Shown piece by piece: positions 1-8,462 of a stretch of 33,447 nucleotides of DNA; the first letter of the stretch is position 1, and the number at the start of each line of letters is the position of its first letter. The DNA is from Clostridium sp. LS (GTDB lineage Bacteria; Bacillota; Clostridia; Clostridiales; Clostridiaceae): assembly GCF_002760435.1 (NCBI RefSeq), contig NZ_AUUU01000083.1:1-33447 (forward strand). Direction: 5' to 3'. The translations under genes and the position numbers were made by a program. The notes under the pieces were generated by a model. It did no database searches and was not told where the DNA came from. It saw only the letters and a program-made list of their open reading frames with translations.

Positions 1-53
1 AAGCCTCTTGTTACAGGGCTTTACAAGTATCTGTCGTTTCTGACAGCTTACTC

Positions 54-82
54 AGTATATCATCGCCTCAGTGTCTTGTCAA
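54..82 (-). promoter_or_regulatory. strong sigma-A promoter, proximal of a tandem rRNA-type pair (P2)
   Basis: Read on the minus strand, TTGACA (77-82) and TATACT (54-59) are separated by exactly 17 bases, and a TG lies one base before the -10 box (extended -10). Transcription runs toward position 1 and out of the window. The leader contains a small CTGTC/GACAG stem and a second hairpin (AAGCC/GGCTT) at the very edge. Consensus boxes, tandem arrangement and lack of an adjacent ORF fit an rRNA or tRNA operon starting left of the window. That identity is inferred because the transcribed gene is not visible. Confidence 0.75.
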
Positions 83-173
83 CAACTTTTTTCACAACTT
101 TTTGAATTTAATTTTCATAAATTCTTACTGCTTTAATAAGTTGTTTATTTATCACCTCTCAGCGAGGAATTCA

Positions 174-202
174 ATCATATCATCACCGCTTGACATTGTC
201 AA
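174..202 (-). promoter_or_regulatory. strong sigma-A promoter, distal of a tandem rRNA-type pair (P1)
   Basis: On the minus strand, TTGACA (197-202) and TATGAT (174-179) are separated by 17 bases, with the same extended -10 TG. The bases just before both -35 boxes are nearly identical (AAGTTGTTGACAA), so the two promoters look like a duplicated unit 120 bp apart. This tandem P1/P2 layout is typical of rRNA operons in Firmicutes. The AT-rich stretch upstream could serve as an UP element. Confidence 0.72.
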
Positions 203-595
203 CAACTTTATAAAAAACTCTTTTAATATCCTTTTGAGATACTTTATAAGATTTAAGTTGTTATTTTGCATGTCGTTTGCGACGTGTTTTATCTTAACAT
301 CTGTTATATACTCTTATTTATTATGTTTTCACTATTATCTAAAATTATTCTTAGATTCTATAATAATTCTTTATTATTCGAACTATTGCGCATGATGATA
401 CGCTAGATAGAGTTGCTGTCTTTAATCATCTAAAACACCTAATATAGTTCATCCCCTGAATTAAAGGTTTTCTATAAAATCAAATACTTTGTTTTATTTA
501 TTTGATCACGCTTATATAATAAAACATTTTTATTCCTCAAATCTTTCCATTAATCTCACGCTAAATTAGGCTCCAGTTGTTGTATCCAAATTATA
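203..595. other. AT-rich intergenic stretch without a supported gene
   Basis: Both strands are interrupted by stops, and no ORF here has a convincing start signal. The 97-codon plus-strand frame across 102-395 runs through the tandem promoters and has biased, low-complexity composition. The stretch contains an 8-bp inverted repeat (ATCAAATA at 479-486 with TATTTGAT at 499-506) of unknown meaning. It separates the terminator of the GTPase operon from the outward-facing promoters. Confidence 0.5.
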
Positions 596-633
596 AATGC
601 CTAAATGTTTTTCTTATCAAACATTTAGGCATT
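596..633 (-). terminator. probable terminator of the dynamin-like GTPase operon
   Basis: A 13-bp perfect stem (598-610 with 619-631), extendable by two A-T pairs, encloses an 8-base loop. It starts about ten bases after the stop codon of the last GTPase gene. The following minus-strand tract (TTTATAATTT) is U-rich but interrupted, so termination may be imperfect. Confidence 0.65.
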
Positions 634-641
634 CACCAATT

Positions 642-2450
642 TTATTTAGTTAAATTTATAAGTATGCATTTATATAGCAAAAATTCTATTTCTTTCTTTA
701 GTCTAACAAGCTGTTCTGAACTCATGTTTTCGAGTTCTTTTTGGCTGCTTGTAAATTCTTCACTTATTTCATGAAATAGTGCTAATATTTCTTCTTTGTT
801 GCTTTCTTTTAATTCATCTATATGTTTTCTTATTGAATTCTCAACATTATTAGCCCAGTTATCTATTGCAGTCATTGATATTTCCTCTATTTTGTTCTGC
901 CAAGTCAAAGAATCATAAAGGAAAAATATCGAATCTGTAAATACATTTAAGGACTCTGTAATCCCCTTTAAAGATGTTGCTCTTATTGTTTTTAATAAAT
1001 TCTTTAAATTATTATTTGTTTCTCCAATAGCTGATCTTTCAAAAACATCTACAAGTTTCTTCAAGTTTTTGCTGGAAGCATAGCCCCTTTCAACTTCCCC
1101 TACTTTTCCTTTATATGCTTTCCTGAACATTTCGCTGGTAGCTCGTCCAACAGCATCCCCTCTATGTTTTTCAATAATTCCATCTACTACTTCACTATAA
1201 GAAGGAGTATTTATCTTAACACTTTCTTTTAACTTAATGATTTCCGTATTCAGCATATTTTCAATGCTTCTATCTAAACTAATTACTTCATCTTCAATAT
1301 AAGTATTTAGATTTTCAGTTTCTTCATTTGTAAGCTTTGGTACAAAGTAATGCTGCATTAATGTAAAAGTTTCTTCCTTCTTAGACCATTTACTTTCATC
1401 ATAGATATAGTTGCGAATATCTTCTTTTATTTTTAAATCAGATTTAGCTATTAGCTTTATAGACTTTAGTTTTATTTTTGTAAATCCATCTTCTATAACT
1501 TCTAATATCCTTTCTTTTTGATTTAAAAATTCTTTTATTATATTAATTTTTTCTTCAGCAGTTTCTTTTTCACATTCTATATCCGCAATTCTTGAATTTA
1601 TTTTTATATCACATTCGCGCAAGATATAATCTTGATAGCTTTTTAATGTTTCTGAAAGTTCTTCCTTTTTGCTAGGGTCAGTAACTTTTTTATAAATATA
1701 ATCCCAAAGCATATCAGTACTTGGATTTTTTTCACTATTACTTTCTATCAAAAATAATTCAGCATCCTTATGGAGACATTCATTAACACTTTTTGTAATT
1801 TCACTAATCCTTTTATTATCTTTTGTAATATCTTGAGGACACATATTTACTGCTAATATTACTTCTACATTATCATTTATAATTTCTCCAACAAATTTTA
1901 AAAACTGAAAATCATCATCTCCAATTCCACTTCTATAAGAGACAACATACACAATGAAATCACTTTCTGGAATAAATTCTTTTAGAACTTCTTCATGTCT
2001 ATCAATTAAAGAACCATAACCAGGTGTATCAAAAAGTCTCATTCCCTCGTATTTTGAATCCTTACATGGCCCAATATACCTTAATCTATTTAAATTTACA
2101 CTAGGTTTCAATGTTAAATCAGCAAATTTACCGCTATTTAAAATTTCCATGCTAAAGTCATTATTTATAGCTACTAAGGTTTCTTCATAGTTATTTCCAA
2201 TAATAACTTCAGTAACAACACCTGTTGTTGGCTTTACACTTTCAGTTAGTATCTTTTTATTAAAGATACTGTTTATTAATGCGCTTTTTCCTGAACTTGT
2301 TTCACCTAACATAACTACATAATGAGCTGGATTTATTATTCTATTTTTAATCAGTAAGTTTCTAGCTTTTATATCATCATTTTCAAGTGCATCAACAACT
2401 TTATCAATTCTCTTCTGCCTTTCTACACAGCTTTTAAATATGTCCATCAT
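642..2450 (-). CDS. dynamin-like GTPase, last gene of the GTPase operon
   Basis: The 602-residue protein is a large GTPase of the bacterial dynamin superfamily. The P-loop GETSSGKS is at 49-56, a switch-I-like PTTG at 74-77 and the G3 motif DTPG at 141-144. The G4 position is degenerate: VNMCPQD near 201-207 instead of NKxD. The rest is mainly charged alpha-helix, as expected for dynamin stalk or neck bundles. No clear transmembrane segment is seen, only a hydrophobic C-terminal end (LLYKCILIN). The start overlaps the stop of the upstream GTPase gene in a TAATG arrangement behind AAGGAG, so translation is probably coupled; the second ATG, three bases in, is an alternative start. Dynamin-family proteins remodel or tether membranes by GTP-dependent assembly. 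The specific role here is unknown, and GTPase activity is inferred from the motifs. Confidence 0.85.
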   Translation of the reverse strand: MMDIFKSCVERQKRIDKVVDALENDDIKARNLLIKNRIINPAHYVVMLGETSSGKSALINSIFNKKILTESVKPTTGVVTEVIIGNNYEETLVAINNDFSMEILNSGKFADLTLKPSVNLNRLRYIGPCKDSKYEGMRLFDTPGYGSLIDRHEEVLKEFIPESDFIVYVVSYRSGIGDDDFQFLKFVGEIINDNVEVILAVNMCPQDITKDNKRISEITKSVNECLHKDAELFLIESNSEKNPSTDMLWDYIYKKVTDPSKKEELSETLKSYQDYILRECDIKINSRIADIECEKETAEEKINIIKEFLNQKERILEVIEDGFTKIKLKSIKLIAKSDLKIKEDIRNYIYDESKWSKKEETFTLMQHYFVPKLTNEETENLNTYIEDEVISLDRSIENMLNTEIIKLKESVKINTPSYSEVVDGIIEKHRGDAVGRATSEMFRKAYKGKVGEVERGYASSKNLKKLVDVFERSAIGETNNNLKNLLKTIRATSLKGITESLNVFTDSIFFLYDSLTWQNKIEEISMTAIDNWANNVENSIRKHIDELKESNKEEILALFHEISEEFTSSQKELENMSSEQLVRLKKEIEFLLYKCILINLTK

Positions 2451-4219
2451 TATTTCTCCTTATATTCTTCTATTAATTTCATTAAAATTTTTGAATCCTC
2501 TTCAAATTCCAAAGTATGCTCATTATTATAGGCAGTCTCATATTGCTTTTCTATATTTTCAATATCATCTTTGAAATTCTTCTCTAGATTAATTCTCAAT
2601 TCTTTCATAGAATCATCTATTTCCTGCTGCTTAGCCATTAAATCTCCAATAATTTCTTCCTTTAAATATTTTTCTAAATCTTCTATCATTGGCTCTAAAT
2701 CTTTTAAAGTATAGCTTGCTCTATTTTCAATTATTTTCTTTTTCATTAGGTCTCCAATTAGTGAAAATGTCAAGCTTATTCCCATACCTACAAGTATTCC
2801 TGCTGGCCCTCCAAGGATTCCAACCGCTCCAATAGTACCTACTAATCCTGTTGATACTCCAAGCACTGTTGGAAGTGATTTTTCATATTTTATTGAACTC
2901 TTTTTATTGAAAAATGATATATTTTCATATCTTCCATCAAAGTTTTTTATTTTTATGCCTTCAAGTTCAGTGTTAATATTTTTTATAAATGCACCGATAT
3001 TTGCTAAAACTTCCTCCATTATATCATTTATAGCTTTATCAGATGTTTCCTTATATATTAAGCTTAACCTGCTTCCATCAACTATTCCTTTATTAATAAT
3101 TCTTCTAAGTTCAATTTTCAAATTCTCTATATTTTCTTTTATTATCTTGAAAGAATTATCTACAATATTGCCCATTTCCTCTTCAACATATGATCTACAG
3201 CTTCTTATTTTTCTTTTATTTTCTGAGAGTATATCTTTAATTTCCTTAATTCTTTCTTCCTTTTCTATTTCATTTTGTTCGCCTTCATTTAATGCTAGAG
3301 TTTTATAAGTATCTATTTGAGCACCAACACTTTTTAAAGTTTCATCAATTCTCAACTTTAAGGCCTTTATTAGATCTTCATTATACTCTTTTGAAATATT
3401 TTTTATTAATTCTATTACCTTAACTATTCCAGAATTATTATAGGCTGCTTCATCCTTAGTAAATTTTCCTTTAACTGCTTCATAAACATTTACAATGTTT
3501 ACAGCTATATCTCTCTCATCATTATGAGCATAACTTATACTGCTCAATACACCTTCGTTATGCTCTCTTGCTTCATTGGCATCCTCTAAACTTTCATCAT
3601 TCCACTTGTTTTGAACAAAAATAGTATTAGAAAGCTTTGGCCACAAAGCATTTATGAAATTTTTTTCAGTTCTTGTAATAGGAGGATTTGTCCTAATCAT
3701 GAAAATTCCAGCTGCCAGTTTTTCTACATACTCTAAAGTAGTTTTTTGATTTTGCGGAGTTAAACTCCCAACCCCTGGCAAATCCACAAGAACAATATCT
3801 TCTTTTAAAACTTCACTTTTATTATGTAACTCTATTTTAGACACTTTAAGATTATTAGCTTCGTTATAATCATTATGTACATACTTTTCTAATTCTTGTA
3901 TTTTTATAATACTTTTACTACCATCAAAGAAATATACAATAGCCTCATCTGTATTTTCTCCGTACCGAATTTCAACTGGTACGCAAGTTGTTTCATCAAC
4001 ATCAGTAGGCAACGTATTGTCTTCCATTAAAATAGAATTTAAAAAACTACTTTTTCCTGCTCCTTGGATTCCTAGTACAGGCACGATTATTTCCCTTTTA
4101 TTTAAGTTCTCAACAAAATGATTAAAATACTCTGTATAATTTATTTCTTGATTATTATTAAGATATTTTTCTATTAACCTATTGAATCTTTCATCTTTTA
4201 TCAAATCAATATATGCCAT
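2450..4219 (-). CDS. dynamin-like GTPase with hydrophobic membrane hairpin
   Basis: The 589-residue protein has the P-loop GIQGAGKS at 50-57, a G2-like ETTCVP near 76-81 and the G3 motif DLPG at 146-149. The G4 site reads NKWN followed by D (204-208), so the usual Asp of NKxD is Asn with an Asp one place later. Residues about 449-490 form a glycine-rich hydrophobic stretch that could insert as a hairpin. Long helices flank it (290-430 and 500-589). A membrane 'paddle' between helical trunk segments is characteristic of bacterial dynamin-like proteins. Of the three GTPases here, only this one shows an obvious membrane-inserting segment, so it is the likely membrane anchor of any complex. It lies 6 bp downstream of the coiled-coil gene and overlaps the next GTPase gene by one base. 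Confidence 0.85.
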   Translation of the reverse strand: MAYIDLIKDERFNRLIEKYLNNNQEINYTEYFNHFVENLNKREIIVPVLGIQGAGKSSFLNSILMEDNTLPTDVDETTCVPVEIRYGENTDEAIVYFFDGSKSIIKIQELEKYVHNDYNEANNLKVSKIELHNKSEVLKEDIVLVDLPGVGSLTPQNQKTTLEYVEKLAAGIFMIRTNPPITRTEKNFINALWPKLSNTIFVQNKWNDESLEDANEAREHNEGVLSSISYAHNDERDIAVNIVNVYEAVKGKFTKDEAAYNNSGIVKVIELIKNISKEYNEDLIKALKLRIDETLKSVGAQIDTYKTLALNEGEQNEIEKEERIKEIKDILSENKRKIRSCRSYVEEEMGNIVDNSFKIIKENIENLKIELRRIINKGIVDGSRLSLIYKETSDKAINDIMEEVLANIGAFIKNINTELEGIKIKNFDGRYENISFFNKKSSIKYEKSLPTVLGVSTGLVGTIGAVGILGGPAGILVGMGISLTFSLIGDLMKKKIIENRASYTLKDLEPMIEDLEKYLKEEIIGDLMAKQQEIDDSMKELRINLEKNFKDDIENIEKQYETAYNNEHTLEFEEDSKILMKLIEEYKEK

Positions 4220-4225
4220 TGTAAG

Positions 4226-4948
4226 TTATCTCCTCTTCCCAAAAAGTCTAGCAAAGAATGACTTATTTCCCCATTCTACTTCTTCTTGAATATATTCTAT
4301 CTTCTCATTAAGTCCATTTTCTAATTTGTTTATTAAATCTATTATAATATCCTTATCTTGAATTTTGTCATCAATAATCTTAATTTTTCCTAAAATTAAA
4401 CTCTTACTGCTATCAATATTATTTCCAATAGATCTTTCTAATGATTGAACTTTTCCGTCTATAGAGTTTTCTAAAGCTTCAACTTTTCCTTCTAAGGATT
4501 TTTCAACTGATTCCACCTTTTCTTCAATTTTATCTACATGAATTTCATCTATTTTACTAAGAATTGTTTCTCTATTATTTGCAGCATCCTTTACTACTTT
4601 AAGCCCTAATATAGCTAAACGTTCTTCTATAGATTCAAATAATACCTTATTTTGCTCTACTAAACTCTTTTTAATTGCTTCATCAATAGTTGTCTCTATA
4701 GATTTTGTTATTTTTTGAATACTGTTATTTAACTCCTCAAGCTTTTCCTCAAATTGTTCTTCTTGAAATTCCTGAAAGTTACCCTTTAAATCGCTAATTT
4801 TCTTTTCAACTGGCTTTAATTTTTCCACAAACTCTTCTGACATATTTCTAGATACTTTGGAAATTAAATTTATCATATCATCTTGTATTTCGCTCATTAT
4901 GTTCTTTGTAACTTCATCACTTTGAATTAAAATTGACTTTTCTTCCAT
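4226..4948 (-). CDS. coiled-coil protein of the dynamin-like operon
   Basis: I do not recognise a named family for this 240-residue, very charged protein. Almost all of it is predicted by eye to be coiled coil (about 35-225). Three tandem 11-residue repeats occur at 144-154, 155-165 and 166-176, each of the form K-V-x-x-[VL]-E-x-S-[IL]-x-[GN], which suggests a hendecad coiled coil. The C-terminus ends in a short aromatic and basic tail, SFFARLFGKRR (230-240), that could bind membrane or a partner. No signal peptide or transmembrane segment is seen. It sits inside the GTPase operon, 58 bp after the large GTPase gene and 6 bp before the membrane-hairpin GTPase gene. An adaptor or scaffold for the GTPases is therefore the simplest guess. 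AAGGAG and AAAAGGAG precede the ATG. Confidence 0.75.
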   Translation of the reverse strand: MEEKSILIQSDEVTKNIMSEIQDDMINLISKVSRNMSEEFVEKLKPVEKKISDLKGNFQEFQEEQFEEKLEELNNSIQKITKSIETTIDEAIKKSLVEQNKVLFESIEERLAILGLKVVKDAANNRETILSKIDEIHVDKIEEKVESVEKSLEGKVEALENSIDGKVQSLERSIGNNIDSSKSLILGKIKIIDDKIQDKDIIIDLINKLENGLNEKIEYIQEEVEWGNKSFFARLFGKRR

Positions 4949-5006
4949 ACTGTACTCCTTTTCTCCTTGTCTATCTAATATCTTTATAGCTTATAAATAT
5001 GCCTCT

Positions 5007-7502
5007 TTATCGCGCATCTTTTGCTATATTTAAGAAGTAACTTAAAATCGCTTCTAAAGTCTCCTTTTCCTCTTTTCCTCTGGATAGTGGATTCTCAAAC
5101 AGCTTTTCTTTTACTGTTTTGTAATCACTAATTAAAAATTGTTCTTTTTCTTGTCCTTCTATTAGTGCCATATTATATATTGGATTTTTAGAATTAATTA
5201 ACATATATTTAGGTTTAATGTTCTCATACCTATTAAGTATGCTCTTTTCTAAGCTTTTAACCTCTAATAAAAGTTCCTGTACATTATTTGCATTTATAAA
5301 TTCTCTGCTCGAATCTATTACCAGATTGACCACGAAATTACTATTATCTTTAAAGAAATAATTTAAATATCTGCTTTCTAATATTTGCTTCTTAGAATTA
5401 CCTATTTGAATTCCATTAAAAACAATATATACGCTAAGTGGCTCTGCCTTTATTATTTTTAATTTGTTATGAAAATCAAGTTTATTTTCACATAATTCAT
5501 AAATAATCACTATGTTTTGAAAACTATATATTCCTTCTTTTTTTATTATTTCGTATTGCTCATCATTAAAATTAACCCCATAGATCCTCGAAACAAACTC
5601 TATGCAAGAATCTATATCCCAAGTCCAAAAAACTTCTATTTTCTCTTTTGACTTGTTTCTCATGTATTTTCCAATAAGCAGATAATTTTCCTCATATATT
5701 TTATTGCTTAACGTATAAAGATTGTAGTACAGCTTAGGAATGTTATAAAATACTTTTTTTTCGTAATTATTAATTTCTATAGCTGCTTCATTTTGTTCTT
5801 GGCTTTTTAATGATAAAAGCTCATCTTTTATGGCTGCTAAGCTTTTATTTACTTCCTCTATATCATAAAGCTCTATATTTTTGCTTTTCTTTTCCTCATA
5901 TTCCTGTGCTCTTTTATCTACTTCATTATAGAAAATATCTATGGTCTTTCTGTACTGATTTCCCCATTCTTTTAAAATATCTATGTATCTAATTTTATTT
6001 TGATTGCATATGTTTTTAGCCATTTCTATTGTCGCATCTTTATCAACTATTTTTTCATCATATCCTACTTCCTTATAACCCCACTCTCTATCAAAGATAT
6101 TTGATAAGAATCTTTTCCCCTTATTTAGTACCCCGTCTTTTTTAAATAACATAGTTCTTTCTTCATACTTATGCTTAATTTCTACGTTCTTACTTTCAAC
6201 ACTAGGCAGAATATATGAAAATCTTATATCTAAATTGAGTTTATCATATATTTTCTTCTTCTCTTTTTCATACTTTTTAACTATATTTAATATATCGCTT
6301 TCAATATATAAATTTTTGTTATTAATTCTATCAATTACATCAAAGTAATCTTCAACAGCATGTGATGATACTGCTGTAATTTCATTTATGGTTTCCGAAA
6401 TTACTTCTTCAATTGCACCTATTTTAGCGAATATCTCTTCTTGCGCATTTTCAAAAGCATTTACAAGTTTATCAATATCCTTACTCTGTACTTTAATTAA
6501 TTCTTCGATAGCATCTAAGTCATTTCCTTTTATAATCTCATTATCAGCTGCAATTATGTTATTTATTTTGTCTATAAGACTTATAGCTCTCTGTCCATCA
6601 AGCCTTGGAATAGTATTATCAGCACAGTTTTCTATAGTATTGATGAACCCATTAAAATTAGAACTATCATATACTTTTTCATCCTTATTCAAAATTCCAT
6701 TTAATGCATTAAGAGCTGATATTTGAATAACATCGTACTTTTCTTCATTTTCAGTAACTTCTCTTAATAATTTTTCTGCTCTCTTTTTATGCTTTTTTAA
6801 AATAGTAGCCTTATCTTCTTCAATTATTCCATTCCTGCCTATTTTCTCTTCAATAGAATCTATCATATTTTGTGCTAGAATTATGCGCTTTTCTTTTTCA
6901 CTTACAATTTTAATTTTTTCTGCATTGGTTCCATCACTGTTAGCTTTAACAGTAGTTACAAAAACACAGATATCTATTGTTGGAAGGAGTATTTCCAAAG
7001 TTAATTTTTCATGGTTCTCTAAATTCCAAGCATCTAGTCCCGGACTATCAATAATATGTATATTTTCCTTTAATATAAAATTAGGAGTTTTAACATCAAT
7101 TTGAGTAACATTCAATCTATTATTTGGGTTTTTGCTTTCATCAGCATATTGACTTATAACATCCTCATTAAAATTATTATCTCTTAAGATTTCTGGCGCC
7201 TTATCCTTAAAATATACAGTAGCTTGTCTATTTTCTCCCTTGGAGGCTGTAATTATAATACTAGAACTTGGTCTTATTGCCATAGGTAAAATTTTTTCGC
7301 CAAGGAGTGCATTTACTAAAGTAGATTTTCCACTACTGGTTATTCCCATAATCGCAACTCTTATTGCATTACTTTTATATATTTTTTCTCTTCTTTCAAA
7401 CCATTCTATATCGTTATTGTATCTATTTTTTCTATATTCATTTTTTTCTAAAATGCTTATTATTTCGTCTATTATATTTAATATGTAATTATCTTTTCCC
7501 AT
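5007..7502 (-). CDS. large dynamin-like GTPase, first gene of the operon
   Basis: The 831-residue protein has the P-loop GITSSGKS at 53-60, a switch-I-like RPSSS at 77-81, the G3 motif DSPG at 152-155 and a G4-like QNMID at 211-215, where Lys of NKxD is Met. Residues 330-600 are mostly helical and contain a distinctive segment, KRFLSNIFDREWGY (463-476). Residues about 600-800 alternate strand and helix (VYIVFNG at 691-697, VVNLVID at 724-730, KYMLIN at 765-770) and look like a separate alpha/beta domain of unknown function. No membrane segment is visible. GGAG lies six bases before the ATG. It is the promoter-proximal gene of the four-gene operon. Assignment to the dynamin superfamily is firm from the G motifs and size; the cellular role is unknown. 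Confidence 0.83.
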   Translation of the reverse strand: MGKDNYILNIIDEIISILEKNEYRKNRYNNDIEWFERREKIYKSNAIRVAIMGITSSGKSTLVNALLGEKILPMAIRPSSSIIITASKGENRQATVYFKDKAPEILRDNNFNEDVISQYADESKNPNNRLNVTQIDVKTPNFILKENIHIIDSPGLDAWNLENHEKLTLEILLPTIDICVFVTTVKANSDGTNAEKIKIVSEKEKRIILAQNMIDSIEEKIGRNGIIEEDKATILKKHKKRAEKLLREVTENEEKYDVIQISALNALNGILNKDEKVYDSSNFNGFINTIENCADNTIPRLDGQRAISLIDKINNIIAADNEIIKGNDLDAIEELIKVQSKDIDKLVNAFENAQEEIFAKIGAIEEVISETINEITAVSSHAVEDYFDVIDRINNKNLYIESDILNIVKKYEKEKKKIYDKLNLDIRFSYILPSVESKNVEIKHKYEERTMLFKKDGVLNKGKRFLSNIFDREWGYKEVGYDEKIVDKDATIEMAKNICNQNKIRYIDILKEWGNQYRKTIDIFYNEVDKRAQEYEEKKSKNIELYDIEEVNKSLAAIKDELLSLKSQEQNEAAIEINNYEKKVFYNIPKLYYNLYTLSNKIYEENYLLIGKYMRNKSKEKIEVFWTWDIDSCIEFVSRIYGVNFNDEQYEIIKKEGIYSFQNIVIIYELCENKLDFHNKLKIIKAEPLSVYIVFNGIQIGNSKKQILESRYLNYFFKDNSNFVVNLVIDSSREFINANNVQELLLEVKSLEKSILNRYENIKPKYMLINSKNPIYNMALIEGQEKEQFLISDYKTVKEKLFENPLSRGKEEKETLEAILSYFLNIAKDAR

Positions 7503-7542
7503 AAAAATCTCCGTAGCTATATTATGTTACTTATACCTATAT

Positions 7543-7571
7543 ATTATCATAATTGAGCCTAGTTATCTAAA
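7543..7571 (-). promoter_or_regulatory. candidate promoter of the dynamin-like operon
   Basis: On the minus strand, TTTAGA (566-571 of the 7000s) and GATAAT (7543-7548) are 17 bases apart, and the -10 is preceded by TAT in an extended context (TATGATAAT). The expected start would leave a leader of about 35 bases before the ATG. The -35 match is weak. Confidence 0.4.
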
Positions 7572-7680
7572 TAAATACTTACTTAATAACAAAATTTTTT
7601 CAAATTAATTTCCATATCCATCAAAACATAGTAACATTACCATATAATATTAAAACCATCAATTAGAATACTAAGGCAAG

Positions 7681-7727
7681 CAATAAAAAAACTTGGAATG
7701 CCCACAAATAAGCTTCCAAGTTTTTAT
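7681..7727 (-). terminator. rho-independent terminator after pabC
   Basis: A 12-bp perfect stem (7687-7698 with 7714-7725) lies directly after the pabC stop codon. On the minus strand the stem ends in a run of T (TTTTTTTATTG). It ends the pab transcript before the GTPase operon promoter. Confidence 0.85.
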
Positions 7728-8462
7728 TTATTTACTAACTCTTAATCTCTCATTAAATAAATGACTAATTTTTTTACTTTCGTATATTTTATCGTTTATC
7801 CTTCTTACAGACATTGCACCCATTAAACTATTTGTAATAATTACTTCTTCAGAATTTATTAAATCTTCAATAGTAATGCTTTTTTCACTAACACTAAATT
7901 CTTTAATAATTTCACTTCGTATTATTCCATCCAGTAATCCATCTTCAAGCTTAGGAGTAAAGATTTCATTATTTATTAAAATAAATATATTTGCACAACT
8001 TGTCTCAGTAACATATTCATTTTCATTTAAGAATATAACATCATCATAGCCTAATTTCTTAGCATTCTCTTTTTCTATTAAATTTTCAATATAACATGTA
8101 GACTTGATATAACATAATCTTGAAGTACTATTTCGCCTTACTTTTGAAATTTTTAATGACATTCCTTTTTCATAGTCTTCTTTCTTATAACTAATTTCTC
8201 TTTCAGTAATTATAATATTTAAAGGAGTAACAGTTATCTTCACTGCCTTATTTTGAATATTTAACTTGCCCAAATATTCTCTTAAAGCGGCTTCTTCAAG
8301 AGACATTAGGTTTATTTCTATCATTGCTTTTTTTAATCTTTCAAGGTGCTCATTTAAAAGAACAGGCTTATCTCTCCAAAGTATAGTTTCAAATACGCCT
8401 CTTCCAAAAAATAATCCTTCATCTGCAAGTACTCTATCATTTTTATAAATTATATTTCTCAT
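7728..8462 (-). CDS. pabC: aminodeoxychorismate lyase (class IV PLP enzyme)
   Basis: PabC removes pyruvate from 4-amino-4-deoxychorismate to give p-aminobenzoate for folate synthesis. The 244-residue protein is of usual length. It has the class IV features GLFFGRGVFET (16-26), the likely PLP lysine K120 in YIKSTCYIEN, and VTETSCANIF (151-160), where E153 fits the PLP-ring contact. Class IV enzymes also include branched-chain and D-amino acid aminotransferases, so sequence alone leaves some doubt. Its place directly behind pabB, overlapping its stop in a TAATG junction, makes the lyase call strong. GGAGGA precedes the start inside the end of pabB, indicating coupled translation. Confidence 0.9.
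   Translation of the reverse strand: MRNIIYKNDRVLADEGLFFGRGVFETILWRDKPVLLNEHLERLKKAMIEINLMSLEEAALREYLGKLNIQNKAVKITVTPLNIIITEREISYKKEDYEKGMSLKISKVRRNSTSRLCYIKSTCYIENLIEKENAKKLGYDDVIFLNENEYVTETSCANIFILINNEIFTPKLEDGLLDGIIRSEIIKEFSVSEKSITIEDLINSEEVIITNSLMGAMSVRRINDKIYESKKISHLFNERLRVSK

Noticed and set aside
102..395. 97-codon plus-strand ORF near the left edge
   Set aside because: It runs antisense through both tandem promoters, has no ribosome binding site and has low-complexity composition.
642..7502. Calling the dynamin-like operon a named anti-phage system such as Eleos
   Set aside because: The gene set differs from a LeoA plus LeoBC arrangement as far as can be judged, and no other defence, restriction or mobile gene is nearby. 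The label would go beyond the evidence.
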